A stretch of DNA of 64,000 nucleotides from Silvimonas soli. Lineage in GTDB: Bacteria > Pseudomonadota > Gammaproteobacteria > Burkholderiales > Chitinibacteraceae. The translations under genes and the position numbers were made by a program. Within the stretch, counting starts at the first letter, position 1; the number at the start of each line of letters is the position of its first letter. The notes under the pieces were generated by a model that searched no databases, was not told the origin of the DNA, and saw nothing but the letters and a program-made list of their open reading frames with translations. This document shows positions 18,726 through 26,948 of the stretch, in pieces. Location: the NCBI RefSeq assembly GCF_030035605.1, contig NZ_CP106736.1, forward strand, positions 1,612,001 through 1,676,000, in the 5' to 3' direction.

Positions 18726-19394
18726 ATGCTGCATTTTTCTGATCTTTCCGGATCGCTGCCCGGCTTGTGGGACGGCATGAAAATCACACTGCAGATGTTG
18801 CTGATGGCAGTTGTCGGCGGCATGGTGCTGGGTACACTGCTGGCGCTGGCGCGACTGTCGAGCAACAAGTTTCTCAGTTCGCTGGGCGGGTTCTACGTTA
18901 CTTACTTCCGTTCGATCCCATTGCTGATGGTGATCTCGTGGTTCTACTTTGCCGTGCCGCTGATCATTGGCTGGGTCACTGGCGCCAACCACCCTATCGG
19001 CGCTTTTGTGTCTTGCCTCGTGGCGTTCACCATGTTCGAGGCCGCGTATTACGCCGAGATCGTGCGGGCCGGCATTCAGGCGGTTTCGCGCGGCCAGATC
19101 AACGCTGCCTATGCGCTGGGCATGCCCTACGGCCAGGCCATGCGTCTGGTGGTGCTGCCGCAAGCGTTTCGCAAAATGACGCCGCTGCTGCTGCAACAGT
19201 CGATCATCCTGTTTCAGGATACATCGCTGGTCTACGCGGTCGGTGTGCTCGACTTCTTTAACGTCGCCTACTCCAAAGGCAACATCACGGGTGAATTGCA
19301 GCAGTACATCCTGCTGGCCGGTGTGGTGTATTTCGTGATCAGCTTCGGTGCCTCCCGCCTGGTGAAGCATCTGCAAAAAAGGATGACCGTATGA
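18726..19394 (+). CDS. gltK: Amino-acid ABC transporter permease (GltK-like)
   Basis: A 222-residue partner permease. The coupling loop reads VRAGIQAVSRGQINAAYALG and VLPQAFRKMTPLLLQQSI. The start ATG lies one base after the stop of the preceding permease. Its stop overlaps the start of the ATPase gene (ATGA), which indicates tight coupling. Confidence 0.92.
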   Translation: MLHFSDLSGSLPGLWDGMKITLQMLLMAVVGGMVLGTLLALARLSSNKFLSSLGGFYVTYFRSIPLLMVISWFYFAVPLIIGWVTGANHPIGAFVSCLVAFTMFEAAYYAEIVRAGIQAVSRGQINAAYALGMPYGQAMRLVVLPQAFRKMTPLLLQQSIILFQDTSLVYAVGVLDFFNVAYSKGNITGELQQYILLAGVVYFVISFGASRLVKHLQKRMTV

Positions 19395-20119
19395 TTTCCA
19401 TCAACAACATCAGCAAGTGGTATGGCGAATTCCAGGTGCTGACCGATTGCAGCACGCAGGTTGAGAAAGGCGAAGTGGTGGTGGTGTGCGGGCCCTCGGG
19501 CTCGGGTAAATCCACGCTGATCAAGTGCGTTAACGGGCTGGAGCCATTCCAGCAAGGCACTATCACGGTGGAAGGCACCTCGGTAGGCGATGCCAAAACC
19601 AATCTGCCCAAGCTGCGCAGCCGTATCGGCATGGTGTTCCAGAACTTTGAACTGTTTCCGCATCTGACCATTGCCGACAACCTGACCATTGCGCAGATGA
19701 AGGTACTCGGCCGCGGCAAAGACGAAGCACTGGAAAAAGGCATGAAACTGCTGGATCGCGTCGGCCTGAAAGCGCAAGCCGCCAAGCACCCGGGCCAATT
19801 GTCTGGCGGTCAGCAACAGCGTGTGGCCATTGCGCGCGCGCTGGCCATGGACCCGATCGCCATGCTGTTTGACGAGCCAACCTCCGCGCTTGATCCGGAA
19901 ATGATCAACGAAGTGCTGGATGTGATGGTGGAACTCGCCAAAGAAGGCATGACCATGATGTGCGTGACCCACGAAATGGGCTTTGCCAAGAAAGTGGCAA
20001 ATCGCGTCATCTTTATGGATCGTGGCCAGATCATCGAAGATGCCAAAAAAGAAGAGTTCTTTGGCAGCCCGCGTTCGGAACGGGCGCAGGCGTTTTTGTC
20101 GAAGATTCTGCAGCACTGA
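19391..20119 (+). CDS. gltL: Amino-acid ABC transporter ATP-binding protein (GltL-like)
   Basis: A 242-residue ATPase. Walker A is CGPSGSGKST, signature LSGGQQQRVAIARALA, Walker B AMLFDEPTSALDPEM, and the H-loop CVTHEMGFA. It overlaps gltK by four bases and is the ATPase coupled to these permeases. The gene at 15917 is a clear paralogue. Confidence 0.93.
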   Translation: MISINNISKWYGEFQVLTDCSTQVEKGEVVVVCGPSGSGKSTLIKCVNGLEPFQQGTITVEGTSVGDAKTNLPKLRSRIGMVFQNFELFPHLTIADNLTIAQMKVLGRGKDEALEKGMKLLDRVGLKAQAAKHPGQLSGGQQQRVAIARALAMDPIAMLFDEPTSALDPEMINEVLDVMVELAKEGMTMMCVTHEMGFAKKVANRVIFMDRGQIIEDAKKEEFFGSPRSERAQAFLSKILQH

Positions 20120-20143
20120 TACACCGCAGCATCGGCCGCATAG

Positions 20144-20175
20144 AAAAAGCCACGACTTCAGTCGTGGCTTTTTAT
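20144..20175. terminator. Bidirectional terminator between gltL and the Spy-like gene
   Basis: GCCACGAC (20149-20156) pairs with GTCGTGGC (20161-20168) around TTCA. A-rich sequence precedes and T-rich sequence follows, so the hairpin can serve both convergent genes. Confidence 0.85.
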
Positions 20176-20201
20176 TTACCCAACACAATCACACCAATAC
20201 A

Positions 20202-20705
20202 TTACTCCTGAGCGTCGCCCGGTTTGGCGTGGTCAGCGCGATGCTGCGCCCACTTGGCTTCACGCTCTTTCATCTTGGCTTGCAGTTGCTGCTGCTGGGC
20301 TGGCGTCAGCACGGCATACAACTGATGCTGGAACTTCAGCCGTGCCGCACGACCGGCCACCATTTGCTGCGCATCGGTCTGGACCAGTTGATCTGCCTTG
20401 GCATCGCTGTAATCGCTGGAGAACAGCAGCGCCTGCTCCTGATCATGGCTGGCCTTCATACCTTGCATTTGTTGCTGCATGGCCGAGCGGTTGGCTTGCA
20501 TCAGTTGCTTGATCTGCGCTTTCTGGGCGTCGGTCAGATTCAGGTCTTTGAACATCATCCAGCCATCATGCGGGCCGTGCGGGCCTTTGTGCATGTGCTC
20601 TGCTGGCGGCTGAGTCGGTGCATCGTCAGCAAATGCGCTGGTGACCAGCGTGCCCATCGCAACGGTAGCGACAACGGCGGCAATCAGGTTTCGAGTCTTG
20701 AACAT
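20202..20705 (-). CDS. Spy/CpxP-family periplasmic protein
   Basis: A 167-residue protein with a signal peptide ending AFA. A His/Pro/Gly-rich segment (EHMHKGPHGPHDG) is followed by a helical body with two LTxxQ motifs (LNLTDAQKAQIKQL and YAVLTPAQQQQL). This is the pattern of Spy and CpxP, ATP-independent periplasmic chaperones or stress modulators. It points away from the cpxR/cpxA-like pair at 21.4 kb. A direct repeat at 20787-20803 and a GATAAT box lie upstream. The C-terminus is rich in Gln, Lys and Glu. Confidence 0.85.
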   Translation of the reverse strand: MFKTRNLIAAVVATVAMGTLVTSAFADDAPTQPPAEHMHKGPHGPHDGWMMFKDLNLTDAQKAQIKQLMQANRSAMQQQMQGMKASHDQEQALLFSSDYSDAKADQLVQTDAQQMVAGRAARLKFQHQLYAVLTPAQQQQLQAKMKEREAKWAQHRADHAKPGDAQE

Positions 20706-20770
20706 GGTTCACTCCTTTGCATATGACTTGTGGTTATCGGGTTCCGGCGGGGTCAACCGGCGATGGTTAC

Positions 20771-20803
20771 ATTATCCGGTGACCCTGTGTTAAGCGGTGT
20801 TAA
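20771..20803 (-). promoter_or_regulatory. Putative promoter and response-regulator site of the Spy-like gene
   Basis: On the minus strand two TTAACAC repeats (20803-20797 and 20793-20787) are spaced ten bases apart. A GATAAT -10-like box follows (20776-20771), then an AAAGGAG ribosome binding site before the ATG at 20705. OmpR/PhoB-family regulators bind direct repeats about one helical turn apart near the -35 region. A CpxR-like regulator is encoded 0.7 kb away. The match to a specific regulator is inferred. Confidence 0.45.
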
Positions 20804-20853
20804 TCGATTGAAAAGACAAAGTAAAGTTTCGTATCAGGGCATTGCCAGCGGTA

Positions 20854-21198
20854 TCAACCACGCCATTGCGGACGATTGCCGTGGTCACCACGACCGTCGT
20901 GCCAGTCACCGTGATCCGGGCGACCACCCCAATGTGCCGGAGGAGCCGGACGATAATAAACCGGGCGCGGTTGCACAACATACGGGCGATAAACCGGACG
21001 TGGCGGAACGTAATAGACCGGGGCTACCACCGGGCGAGGTGCGTAGTAAACCGGGGCGGGGGCTACCACCACCGGCGCTACGGCTACAGGCAGCCCCAGT
21101 CCGATACTGACCGATACGTGCGGGCTGGCCATGGCGGAACCGGCGCTCAGACCGATTGCGGCGGCGGCGATGCCAATCAGGTATTTGATCTTCAACAT
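20854..21198 (-). CDS. Small exported protein rich in Tyr, Pro, Val and Arg
   Basis: A 114-residue protein with a signal peptide ending SAMA. A repetitive PVYYxPRPV-type middle follows, and the tail is His/Gly/Asp/Arg-rich (GGRPDHGDWHDGRGDHG). Similar low-complexity exported proteins of unknown function are common in betaproteobacteria. The ATG at 21198 has a GGAGATCACC site; an upstream in-frame start at 21231 is less likely. It lies between the Spy-like gene and the divergent regulator gene, so envelope-stress control is possible but not shown. Confidence 0.75.
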   Translation of the reverse strand: MLKIKYLIGIAAAAIGLSAGSAMASPHVSVSIGLGLPVAVAPVVVAPAPVYYAPRPVVAPVYYVPPRPVYRPYVVQPRPVYYRPAPPAHWGGRPDHGDWHDGRGDHGNRPQWRG

Positions 21199-21422
21199 GG
21201 TGATCTCCAGAAAAGTGGTTTTACAGGACAAACAACCTGGCGCTGTTCTGCGTTGCCTTGGTCGTTTGGCGTGATTCCACTATGCTCGGCCCTTTGGTAA
21301 AGGTGGGTTATCGAAGTGCAAAGATTGCGTAAAGCAACCGCCCTTTACTTGGTTAATCCCCGCTAAATCAGCGAAGATGTGAACCGGATCACGCGAAAAT
21401 GAATATAAGCAAAGGAAGCATC

Positions 21423-22112
21423 ATGCGAATTCTGCTGGTGGATGACGACACCGAACTCTGCGCCATGCTGGCTGAATACCTCGGCACCGAAGGCTATGAG
21501 GCCGATGCCGTGCACGATGGCGAAGCGGGCGTTGCCGCCGCATTGTCGGGCAAGTACGGGATCATGGTGCTGGATGTCATGATGCCGCGCATGGGCGGAA
21601 TTGAAACGCTGCGGCAAATCCGCGAGAAAAGCCGCATTCCGGTGATCATGCTGACCGCCAAGGGCGATGACATTGACCGCATTATCGGGCTGGAACTGGG
21701 TGCCGATGATTACGTGCCCAAACCCTGCCAGCCGCGTGAACTGGTGGCTCGCCTGCGCGCCATCTTGCGCCGCACCGGCAATACCGAAACCACAGAAGAC
21801 GATCCGGTCGTGCCACTGGTTTCCGGCCCGTTACAACTGAATCCGGCATATCGGCGGGCCGAATGGAACGGCGAGCCGCTTGATCTGACCAGCTCCGAAT
21901 TCAACCTGTTAGAGATGCTGTTGCGGGCACAAGGCAAAGTGCTCAACAAGAACGAATTGTGCGAGCAAGCGCTAGGCCGCCCGTTTACCCGCTATGACCG
22001 CAGCGTGGACGTCCACATGAGTAACCTGCGCCAGAAGCTGGGCAATTACGCCGATGGCCGCACGCCCATCCAGACCGTGCGCGGCATTGGTTATCAATGG
22101 CTGACGGAGTAA
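21423..22112 (+). CDS. Response regulator, CpxR-like (OmpR family)
   Basis: A 229-residue regulator. The receiver domain has the acidic pocket VDDD, phosphoacceptor Asp51 (VLDVMMP), the conserved Thr/Lys switch and KPCQPRELVARL. A winged-helix domain ends VRGIGYQWLTE. An AAAGGAAG site precedes the ATG at 21423. The histidine kinase follows after three bases. CpxR identity is inferred from the kinase, the adjacent Spy/CpxP-like gene and the overall sequence. Confidence 0.85.
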   Translation: MRILLVDDDTELCAMLAEYLGTEGYEADAVHDGEAGVAAALSGKYGIMVLDVMMPRMGGIETLRQIREKSRIPVIMLTAKGDDIDRIIGLELGADDYVPKPCQPRELVARLRAILRRTGNTETTEDDPVVPLVSGPLQLNPAYRRAEWNGEPLDLTSSEFNLLEMLLRAQGKVLNKNELCEQALGRPFTRYDRSVDVHMSNLRQKLGNYADGRTPIQTVRGIGYQWLTE

Positions 22113-22115
22113 GCG

Positions 22116-23519
22116 ATGCCTAAAGGACGTTTATTCTGGAAGATTCTGATCGGCTTCTGGCTCACGCTGATTTGCGTGTTCTTTGGTGTGGCCGCCGTTT
22201 TTGCCATTTACGATGAACAACGCGCCGTGGTGCAGGACGCACTGGCCACCAATCCGCGGTTGTCGGTCCTGACCACTTCGGCCGCCAGCGTGCTGCGCTA
22301 TGGCGGCGTCAATGCGTTAACCGAGGTCTCCGCTTACTGGCCGCGCTTTGCCAAGACCAATATCCTGGCAGTGGGCGACGACGACAAAGACGCGCTGGGC
22401 CGCCCGGTTCCCGCCAATGCGCTCAGCATGGCGCGCCAGTATGTCCACAACAACAGACCCGCCAGCGCTGGCGAACCCGATCAAAGCACGCCCAGCGTAA
22501 TCCAGGTGGTGACGCCGCAGCAGCAACATCTGCTGGTGTTTGCCGTGTTTGACGAAAACATGGTCCGGCGCACGCCACAACGACAATGGTTGCCGCCGCA
22601 AATGCTGTGGCTGGGTGCATTTGGTAGCCTGATTTTCAGCGCCCTGCTGGCGTGGTACCTCACCCGCCCTATCCGGCTGTTGCAACGCGCGTTTGATCGA
22701 GTTGCCAATGGCGATCTGGATGAGCGTATCGCTCCGCGCATGGGCCGACGGCGTGACGAAATTGCCGACTTGGGCCACGACTTTGACCGCATGGCCGAGC
22801 GCCTCAAACAGTTGGTCCACTCCCAGCGCCAGCTATTGCATGACGTGTCGCACGAGCTACGCTCACCGCTGGCGCGCCTGCAAGTAGCGGTAGGTCTGGC
22901 CCGCAAACAACCCGACAACATGATGACCAGCCTGGATCGGATCGAGCGTGAATCGAAACGCCTGGATGAGTTGGTGGGAGAGCTACTTACGCTCTCGCGG
23001 CTGGAAGCCGCTGGGCAGGCTGACCCGGATCACTACTTCGACATGATTGAACTGCTGGATGCAATTGTCGACGATGCCCGCTTTGAAGCCGAAAACGCCG
23101 GAATCCAGATCGGTCTGGGTATCGACCCGGCGCTAGCTAACCAGGAGGCCATTTTGAGTGGCCGAGCCGAGCCGATGTATCGGGCGGTGGAAAACGTGGT
23201 GCGCAATGCGCTCAAATATTCGCGGCCAGGGCAACGCGTAGACCTGGATGTACAACTGGCAGATGGCGGCAAAACGCTGGAAATCAGTGTGACCGATCAG
23301 GGCCCCGGTGCGCCGGAAGAACAACTGGAATTGATGTTCCAGCCGTTTGTGCAACTGGATGGTGAAAACCGCCAACCGGGCTATGGTTTGGGGCTGGCGA
23401 TTGCCCAGCGTGCGGTACAAGCTCACGGCGGCACCATCAAGGCCACCAACCGTGCCCAGGGTGGCCTGATGATCTCTATCCGGTTGCCGTTGATGTCAGG
23501 GCTGACCGAGGCGGCGTAG
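22116..23519 (+). CDS. Sensor histidine kinase, CpxA-like
   Basis: A 467-residue kinase with an N-terminal membrane helix (residues ~8-28), a periplasmic domain and a second helix near residue 165. A HAMP linker (RPIRLLQRAFDRVANGDLDERI) leads to the H-box DVSHELRSPL with phosphoacceptor His246. N (NVVRNALKYS), G1 (DQGPGAP) and G2 (GYGLGLAIA) boxes follow. The order and spacing match CpxA. It is encoded three bases after the regulator and probably co-translated. Confidence 0.88.
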   Translation: MPKGRLFWKILIGFWLTLICVFFGVAAVFAIYDEQRAVVQDALATNPRLSVLTTSAASVLRYGGVNALTEVSAYWPRFAKTNILAVGDDDKDALGRPVPANALSMARQYVHNNRPASAGEPDQSTPSVIQVVTPQQQHLLVFAVFDENMVRRTPQRQWLPPQMLWLGAFGSLIFSALLAWYLTRPIRLLQRAFDRVANGDLDERIAPRMGRRRDEIADLGHDFDRMAERLKQLVHSQRQLLHDVSHELRSPLARLQVAVGLARKQPDNMMTSLDRIERESKRLDELVGELLTLSRLEAAGQADPDHYFDMIELLDAIVDDARFEAENAGIQIGLGIDPALANQEAILSGRAEPMYRAVENVVRNALKYSRPGQRVDLDVQLADGGKTLEISVTDQGPGAPEEQLELMFQPFVQLDGENRQPGYGLGLAIAQRAVQAHGGTIKATNRAQGGLMISIRLPLMSGLTEAA

Positions 23520-23564
23520 CGTGGATTCGTTCCGGCTGCGGGACGAATCCATCACGCGCATTCT

Positions 23565-23846
23565 TTATTGCAGTGGCTGTGTCTGGACCTGCGCGGTAGC
23601 CGTTGTCGGGGCGGCGGTTAGCCCGGCGTGTTGCACAGGAGCAGGTGTGGCTGAAGGCGCTGTGGCCTTGTCGTAAGCCCAGCCGCCGACTGCGGCGGTG
23701 CCTTCGACACCCGCCTTGCCCACATCCCAGGCAATACCGGTTGCCGTAGTGGCCACGTTCACCGCAGCGGCTCCTACTGATACCACGGCACAACCATTCA
23801 GCGCTGCCAGCAGTGGCAAAGCCATCAATCCCAACGACCACTTCAT
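23565..23846 (-). CDS. Small lipoprotein of unknown function
   Basis: About 93 residues with a lipoprotein signal (PLLAALNGC). The mature part is Ala/Gly/Val-rich (VGAAAVNVATTATGIAWDVGKAG), followed by a Thr/Ala/Pro/Gln-rich tail. Starts at 23858 and 23846 share an AGGAAG site; 23846 gives normal spacing. It resembles small glycine-zipper-like envelope lipoproteins, a weak comparison. It converges on the kinase gene. Confidence 0.7.
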   Translation of the reverse strand: MKWSLGLMALPLLAALNGCAVVSVGAAAVNVATTATGIAWDVGKAGVEGTAAVGGWAYDKATAPSATPAPVQHAGLTAAPTTATAQVQTQPLQ

Positions 23847-23946
23847 TTTTTGCTTCATCTTCCTGAATATTCTTTTCTGCGGGCGCAAACCAGTGGCTGG
23901 CTGCGCCCATTTGTTGTTGCAAATCCGTTATTGCAAACCGGTTAAA

Positions 23947-25266
23947 TTAGCGGCCCATACCGCCTACTTGTTGCGCCAGATAGGTGGCGTAGTTGTCGGT
24001 CATTCCACCGATAAAATCGAGTACGCGCCGATAGGTCTGGTAAATCGGCCACTCTTTGCGCGGCGCATTGTATTCCATCAGGTCCAGAATGCGCTTCATC
24101 CTGAAAGGCAATTCCGGCGAAACTTTGAGCTGGTAAGCGGCGTTGCAGAATGCATCAAGCAGGATATCCAGGCAAGTGAACGACCCCACCTCAATTTCCA
24201 CCTTGCGCCGGGCGTTGAAAATACGGTCTCGCGCCAGTTGTTTGGATTCGGCAATGCCCTGGCGCACGCTGGCCGGGCAATCATTGAGCAAATCGCCCTG
24301 ATAACTGCCTTCCATCAAGCGTGGATACTGGCGCAAGAACGCCTCCGCCACCTCGGCCACGCAGCGCCCGACTGCCTTGCCGCGCAACAACGAAATCTTG
24401 CGACGGGTTGATGGCGCCGCTGCGACTTCCAGCTGCAGCAATTCATGATCGCCGCCGCAGATTTTCAGCAAGATCGGTTCAACGATCTCGTACGGCAGCA
24501 TGCCAATCTCGATACCGTCTTCCAGATCAAGAATGGCGTAGCAAATATCGTCAGCCGCTTCCATCAGATACGACAATGGGTGCCGTCCCCATTTGCCCGG
24601 CGAAAGTTGTGGCAACCCCAACTCGGAAGCCACTTGTTCCAGCAGTAGATGTTCAGATTGATAACAGCTGAACTTGCCCTTTTCACCGGCGTATTCGCTG
24701 GTCCACGGATATTTGAGCGTAGCGCCCAGCGTGGCAAAGGTCAGGCGCATGCCGCCTTCAAAGCGATGGTTTTCCAGTTGCGTAACCACCCGAAAGCCTT
24801 GCGCGTTACCTTCAAAGGTTTGCAGGTCACGGCGTTCGTCAGCAGTCAGGTTTTGCAGCAGGTAGGCATGTTCATCGCGGCGAAACCAGTCGCGAATCGC
24901 GTATTCACCGGCATGGCCAAACGGCGGATTGCCAATGTCGTGCGCCAGGCAAGCAGCCTGGATAATCGCGCCCAGATCATAGGGCGTGATGTGCGCTGGC
25001 AAACGGCCCTGCAACTTTTCGCCCACCAGAATACCCAAGCTACGGCCTACGCAGCCAACCTCAATCGAATGCGTCAGCCGCGTATGCACGTGATCATTTT
25101 CGGTCAGCGGATGCACCTGCGTTTTGCGCCCAAGCCGCCGGAATGGTGACGAAAACACAATGCGGTCGTGATCTTTGTGAAAGTCGCTGCGCGACGATTC
25201 GACATCGTGCGCTTCGTTACGCGGCGCGCCCAGACGTTCGGCACTAAGCAAGCTATTCCAGTCCAT
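23947..25266 (-). CDS. dgt: dGTPase-like deoxynucleotide triphosphohydrolase
   Basis: About 439 residues of the HD-domain superfamily. The metal-binding residues are visible in HTRLTHSIEVG and AHDIGNPPFGHAGE. FSSPFRRLGRKTQVHPL is a family hallmark. It hydrolyses dNTPs to nucleosides and triphosphate and so helps control dNTP pools. ATG codons at 25269 and 25266 are adjacent; no strong ribosome binding site is seen, and a further start at 25323 is possible. Confidence 0.92.
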   Translation of the reverse strand: MDWNSLLSAERLGAPRNEAHDVESSRSDFHKDHDRIVFSSPFRRLGRKTQVHPLTENDHVHTRLTHSIEVGCVGRSLGILVGEKLQGRLPAHITPYDLGAIIQAACLAHDIGNPPFGHAGEYAIRDWFRRDEHAYLLQNLTADERRDLQTFEGNAQGFRVVTQLENHRFEGGMRLTFATLGATLKYPWTSEYAGEKGKFSCYQSEHLLLEQVASELGLPQLSPGKWGRHPLSYLMEAADDICYAILDLEDGIEIGMLPYEIVEPILLKICGGDHELLQLEVAAAPSTRRKISLLRGKAVGRCVAEVAEAFLRQYPRLMEGSYQGDLLNDCPASVRQGIAESKQLARDRIFNARRKVEIEVGSFTCLDILLDAFCNAAYQLKVSPELPFRMKRILDLMEYNAPRKEWPIYQTYRRVLDFIGGMTDNYATYLAQQVGGMGR

Positions 25267-25579
25267 CATGATTTTGGCGATCCGGTGACTATACTGACGC
25301 AACAAAAAACGGGCCGCTGGCAAGCGCTAACGGCAAGGCATCATACCGCGTGGCCAGCCTGGCGCGGCACTTCATCAGTCGTCATATTGGCGACGTAGCG
25401 TTGTCTATTTTGATCCACACACGCTTGCATCAGGCTTGCTGCGGCGATGCCGACGCCGGGACAATGCCCTGTCAACCACACCGCCCCCACGCAATTGCTT
25501 GTCTTTACGGGTAAAACGGCCGCCCAGGGGAGCAGGAATTTAGTTAAAATGGCCGCCGTTTTTTTGCTGGGGTAGATCA
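25267..25579. other. Divergent intergenic region between dgt and potA
   Basis: About 313 bases that must contain promoters for dgt (leftward) and the pot genes (rightward). A TTAAAAT sequence about 35 bases before potA could be a -10 element, without a clear -35 box. A short T-run precedes the potA ribosome binding site. No further gene is supported. Confidence 0.5.
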
Positions 25580-26668
25580 ATGGCACTGCTGGAAATTCGG
25601 GACGTGGTCAAACGCTTCGGCGACTTCACCGCCGTCAACCACGTGAGCCTGAGTGTTGAAGCAGGCGAGTTCTTTACCCTGCTCGGACCATCGGGCTGTG
25701 GCAAGACCACATTGCTGCGCATGCTGGCCGGTTTTGAAGAGCCGGATGAAGGTCAGTTGCTGCTGGATGGCAAACCACTCAATGGCGTTCCGCCAGAAAA
25801 ACGCCCGGTACATACGGTGTTCCAGAGCTATGCCCTGTTCCCGCATATGACAGTGGCGCAGAACGTGGCTTTCCCGTTGAAGATGGCCAATATCCCGGCC
25901 GATCAGGTCAAAGCCCGTGTGACCGAAGTGCTGGATGACGTGCGCCTGGGCCAGTTTGCGCAGCGTTTTCCACATGAATTGTCCGGTGGCCAGCGCCAGC
26001 GCGTAGCCATTGCCCGCGCCCTGGTGAACCGCCCACGCGTGCTGCTACTGGATGAACCGCTGTCGGCGCTGGACGCCAAGCTGCGCGAGCAAATGCAGCT
26101 GGAACTGATCAACCTGCAAAAGGAAGTCGGCATCACGTTTATTTACGTGACGCACGATCAAGGCGAAGCACTGGCGCTGTCGCATCGTATTGCAGTCATG
26201 AGCCAGGGCCAGGTGGAGCAACTGGACGCCCCCGAGAACATCTACAGCTATCCCAAGAGCCGCTTTGTGGCTGACTTTATCGGCCAGTGCAATTTGCTGG
26301 ATGCCACCATTCGCGAAATTGGCCCAGAGCGCATGAAGGTAGAGATTGCCGGCGTCGGCATGGCCGAAGCGCTGCCCGTTGCGGGAGCCACCGTCGGCCA
26401 GCAAGGCACGCTCACCCTGCGTCCCGAGAAAATCAAACTGGCCGCAACCCTGCCCACCGGCGTGGCCGACGAAGTCCACTTCAAAGGCACAGTGCATGAC
26501 TGCCTGTATCTGGGCGACGTGACTGTGTACATCGTCGAACTGGAAAACGGTACGAAAATTGAGACCATGCTGCCCAACGCCGCATCGGGCCGCGCGCGCT
26601 TCTTTGATGACAATGATCAGGTAGAACTGGCATGGCGTTTCGACGCTGGCCATTTCTTGCTGGCGTGA
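25580..26668 (+). CDS. potA: Polyamine ABC transporter ATP-binding protein PotA/PotG
   Basis: A 362-residue ATPase. Walker A is LGPSGCGKTT, signature LSGGQRQRVAIARALV, Walker B VLLLDEPLSALD, and the H-loop YVTHDQGEAL. A C-terminal TOBE-type regulatory domain (~residues 240-355) contains LTLRPEKIKL. It energises spermidine/putrescine-type uptake with PotB and PotC. It is separated from potB by an unusually long structured gap of 280 bases. Confidence 0.93.
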   Translation: MALLEIRDVVKRFGDFTAVNHVSLSVEAGEFFTLLGPSGCGKTTLLRMLAGFEEPDEGQLLLDGKPLNGVPPEKRPVHTVFQSYALFPHMTVAQNVAFPLKMANIPADQVKARVTEVLDDVRLGQFAQRFPHELSGGQRQRVAIARALVNRPRVLLLDEPLSALDAKLREQMQLELINLQKEVGITFIYVTHDQGEALALSHRIAVMSQGQVEQLDAPENIYSYPKSRFVADFIGQCNLLDATIREIGPERMKVEIAGVGMAEALPVAGATVGQQGTLTLRPEKIKLAATLPTGVADEVHFKGTVHDCLYLGDVTVYIVELENGTKIETMLPNAASGRARFFDDNDQVELAWRFDAGHFLLA

Positions 26669-26691
26669 TGAGAGGCAGCCAGGGCCTGTCC

Positions 26692-26935
26692 CCATTTGTT
26701 TTGCAACCACCGCAGCCTTGAGCGGCTGGTCAGGCAAGAAATGAGGAGAGACGTCTGGTTATTCCAGATGAACGACGAATGACACTGCATGACTAGCCGG
26801 GCAAGGCTGCCCGAAGGGTTCTAGCCCGCAAGCCGCCATACGGTGTTGTGAACCTTGCCAATGAAATAACCATTGCCCGCGGTTCACGCCTTGTCTGGCG
26901 GCTTGCGGACCAGAACGGTGACTGCAAAACAAATG
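26692..26935. repeat. Long nested inverted repeat between potA and potB
   Basis: Three nested arms fill the gap. CATTTGTTTTGCA (26693-26705) pairs with TGCAAAACAAATG (26923-26935), with CACCG/CGGTG matching just inside. CCGCAAGCCGCCA (26826-26838) pairs with TGGCGGCTTGCGG (26896-26908). GTGAACC (26848-26854) pairs with GGTTCAC (26881-26887), with CAATG/CATTG inside. On the right, outer and middle arms are nearly continuous; on the left they are separated by about 115 bases. It could be an mRNA structure, a decayed small mobile repeat or a rearrangement scar. Confidence 0.7.
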
Positions 26936-26948
26936 AGGACCGGCCCTA

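Noticed and set aside
25341..25586. An 81-residue minus-strand open frame between dgt and potA
   Set aside because: It runs across the potA start and its ribosome binding site and shows no convincing start signal or protein-like pattern.
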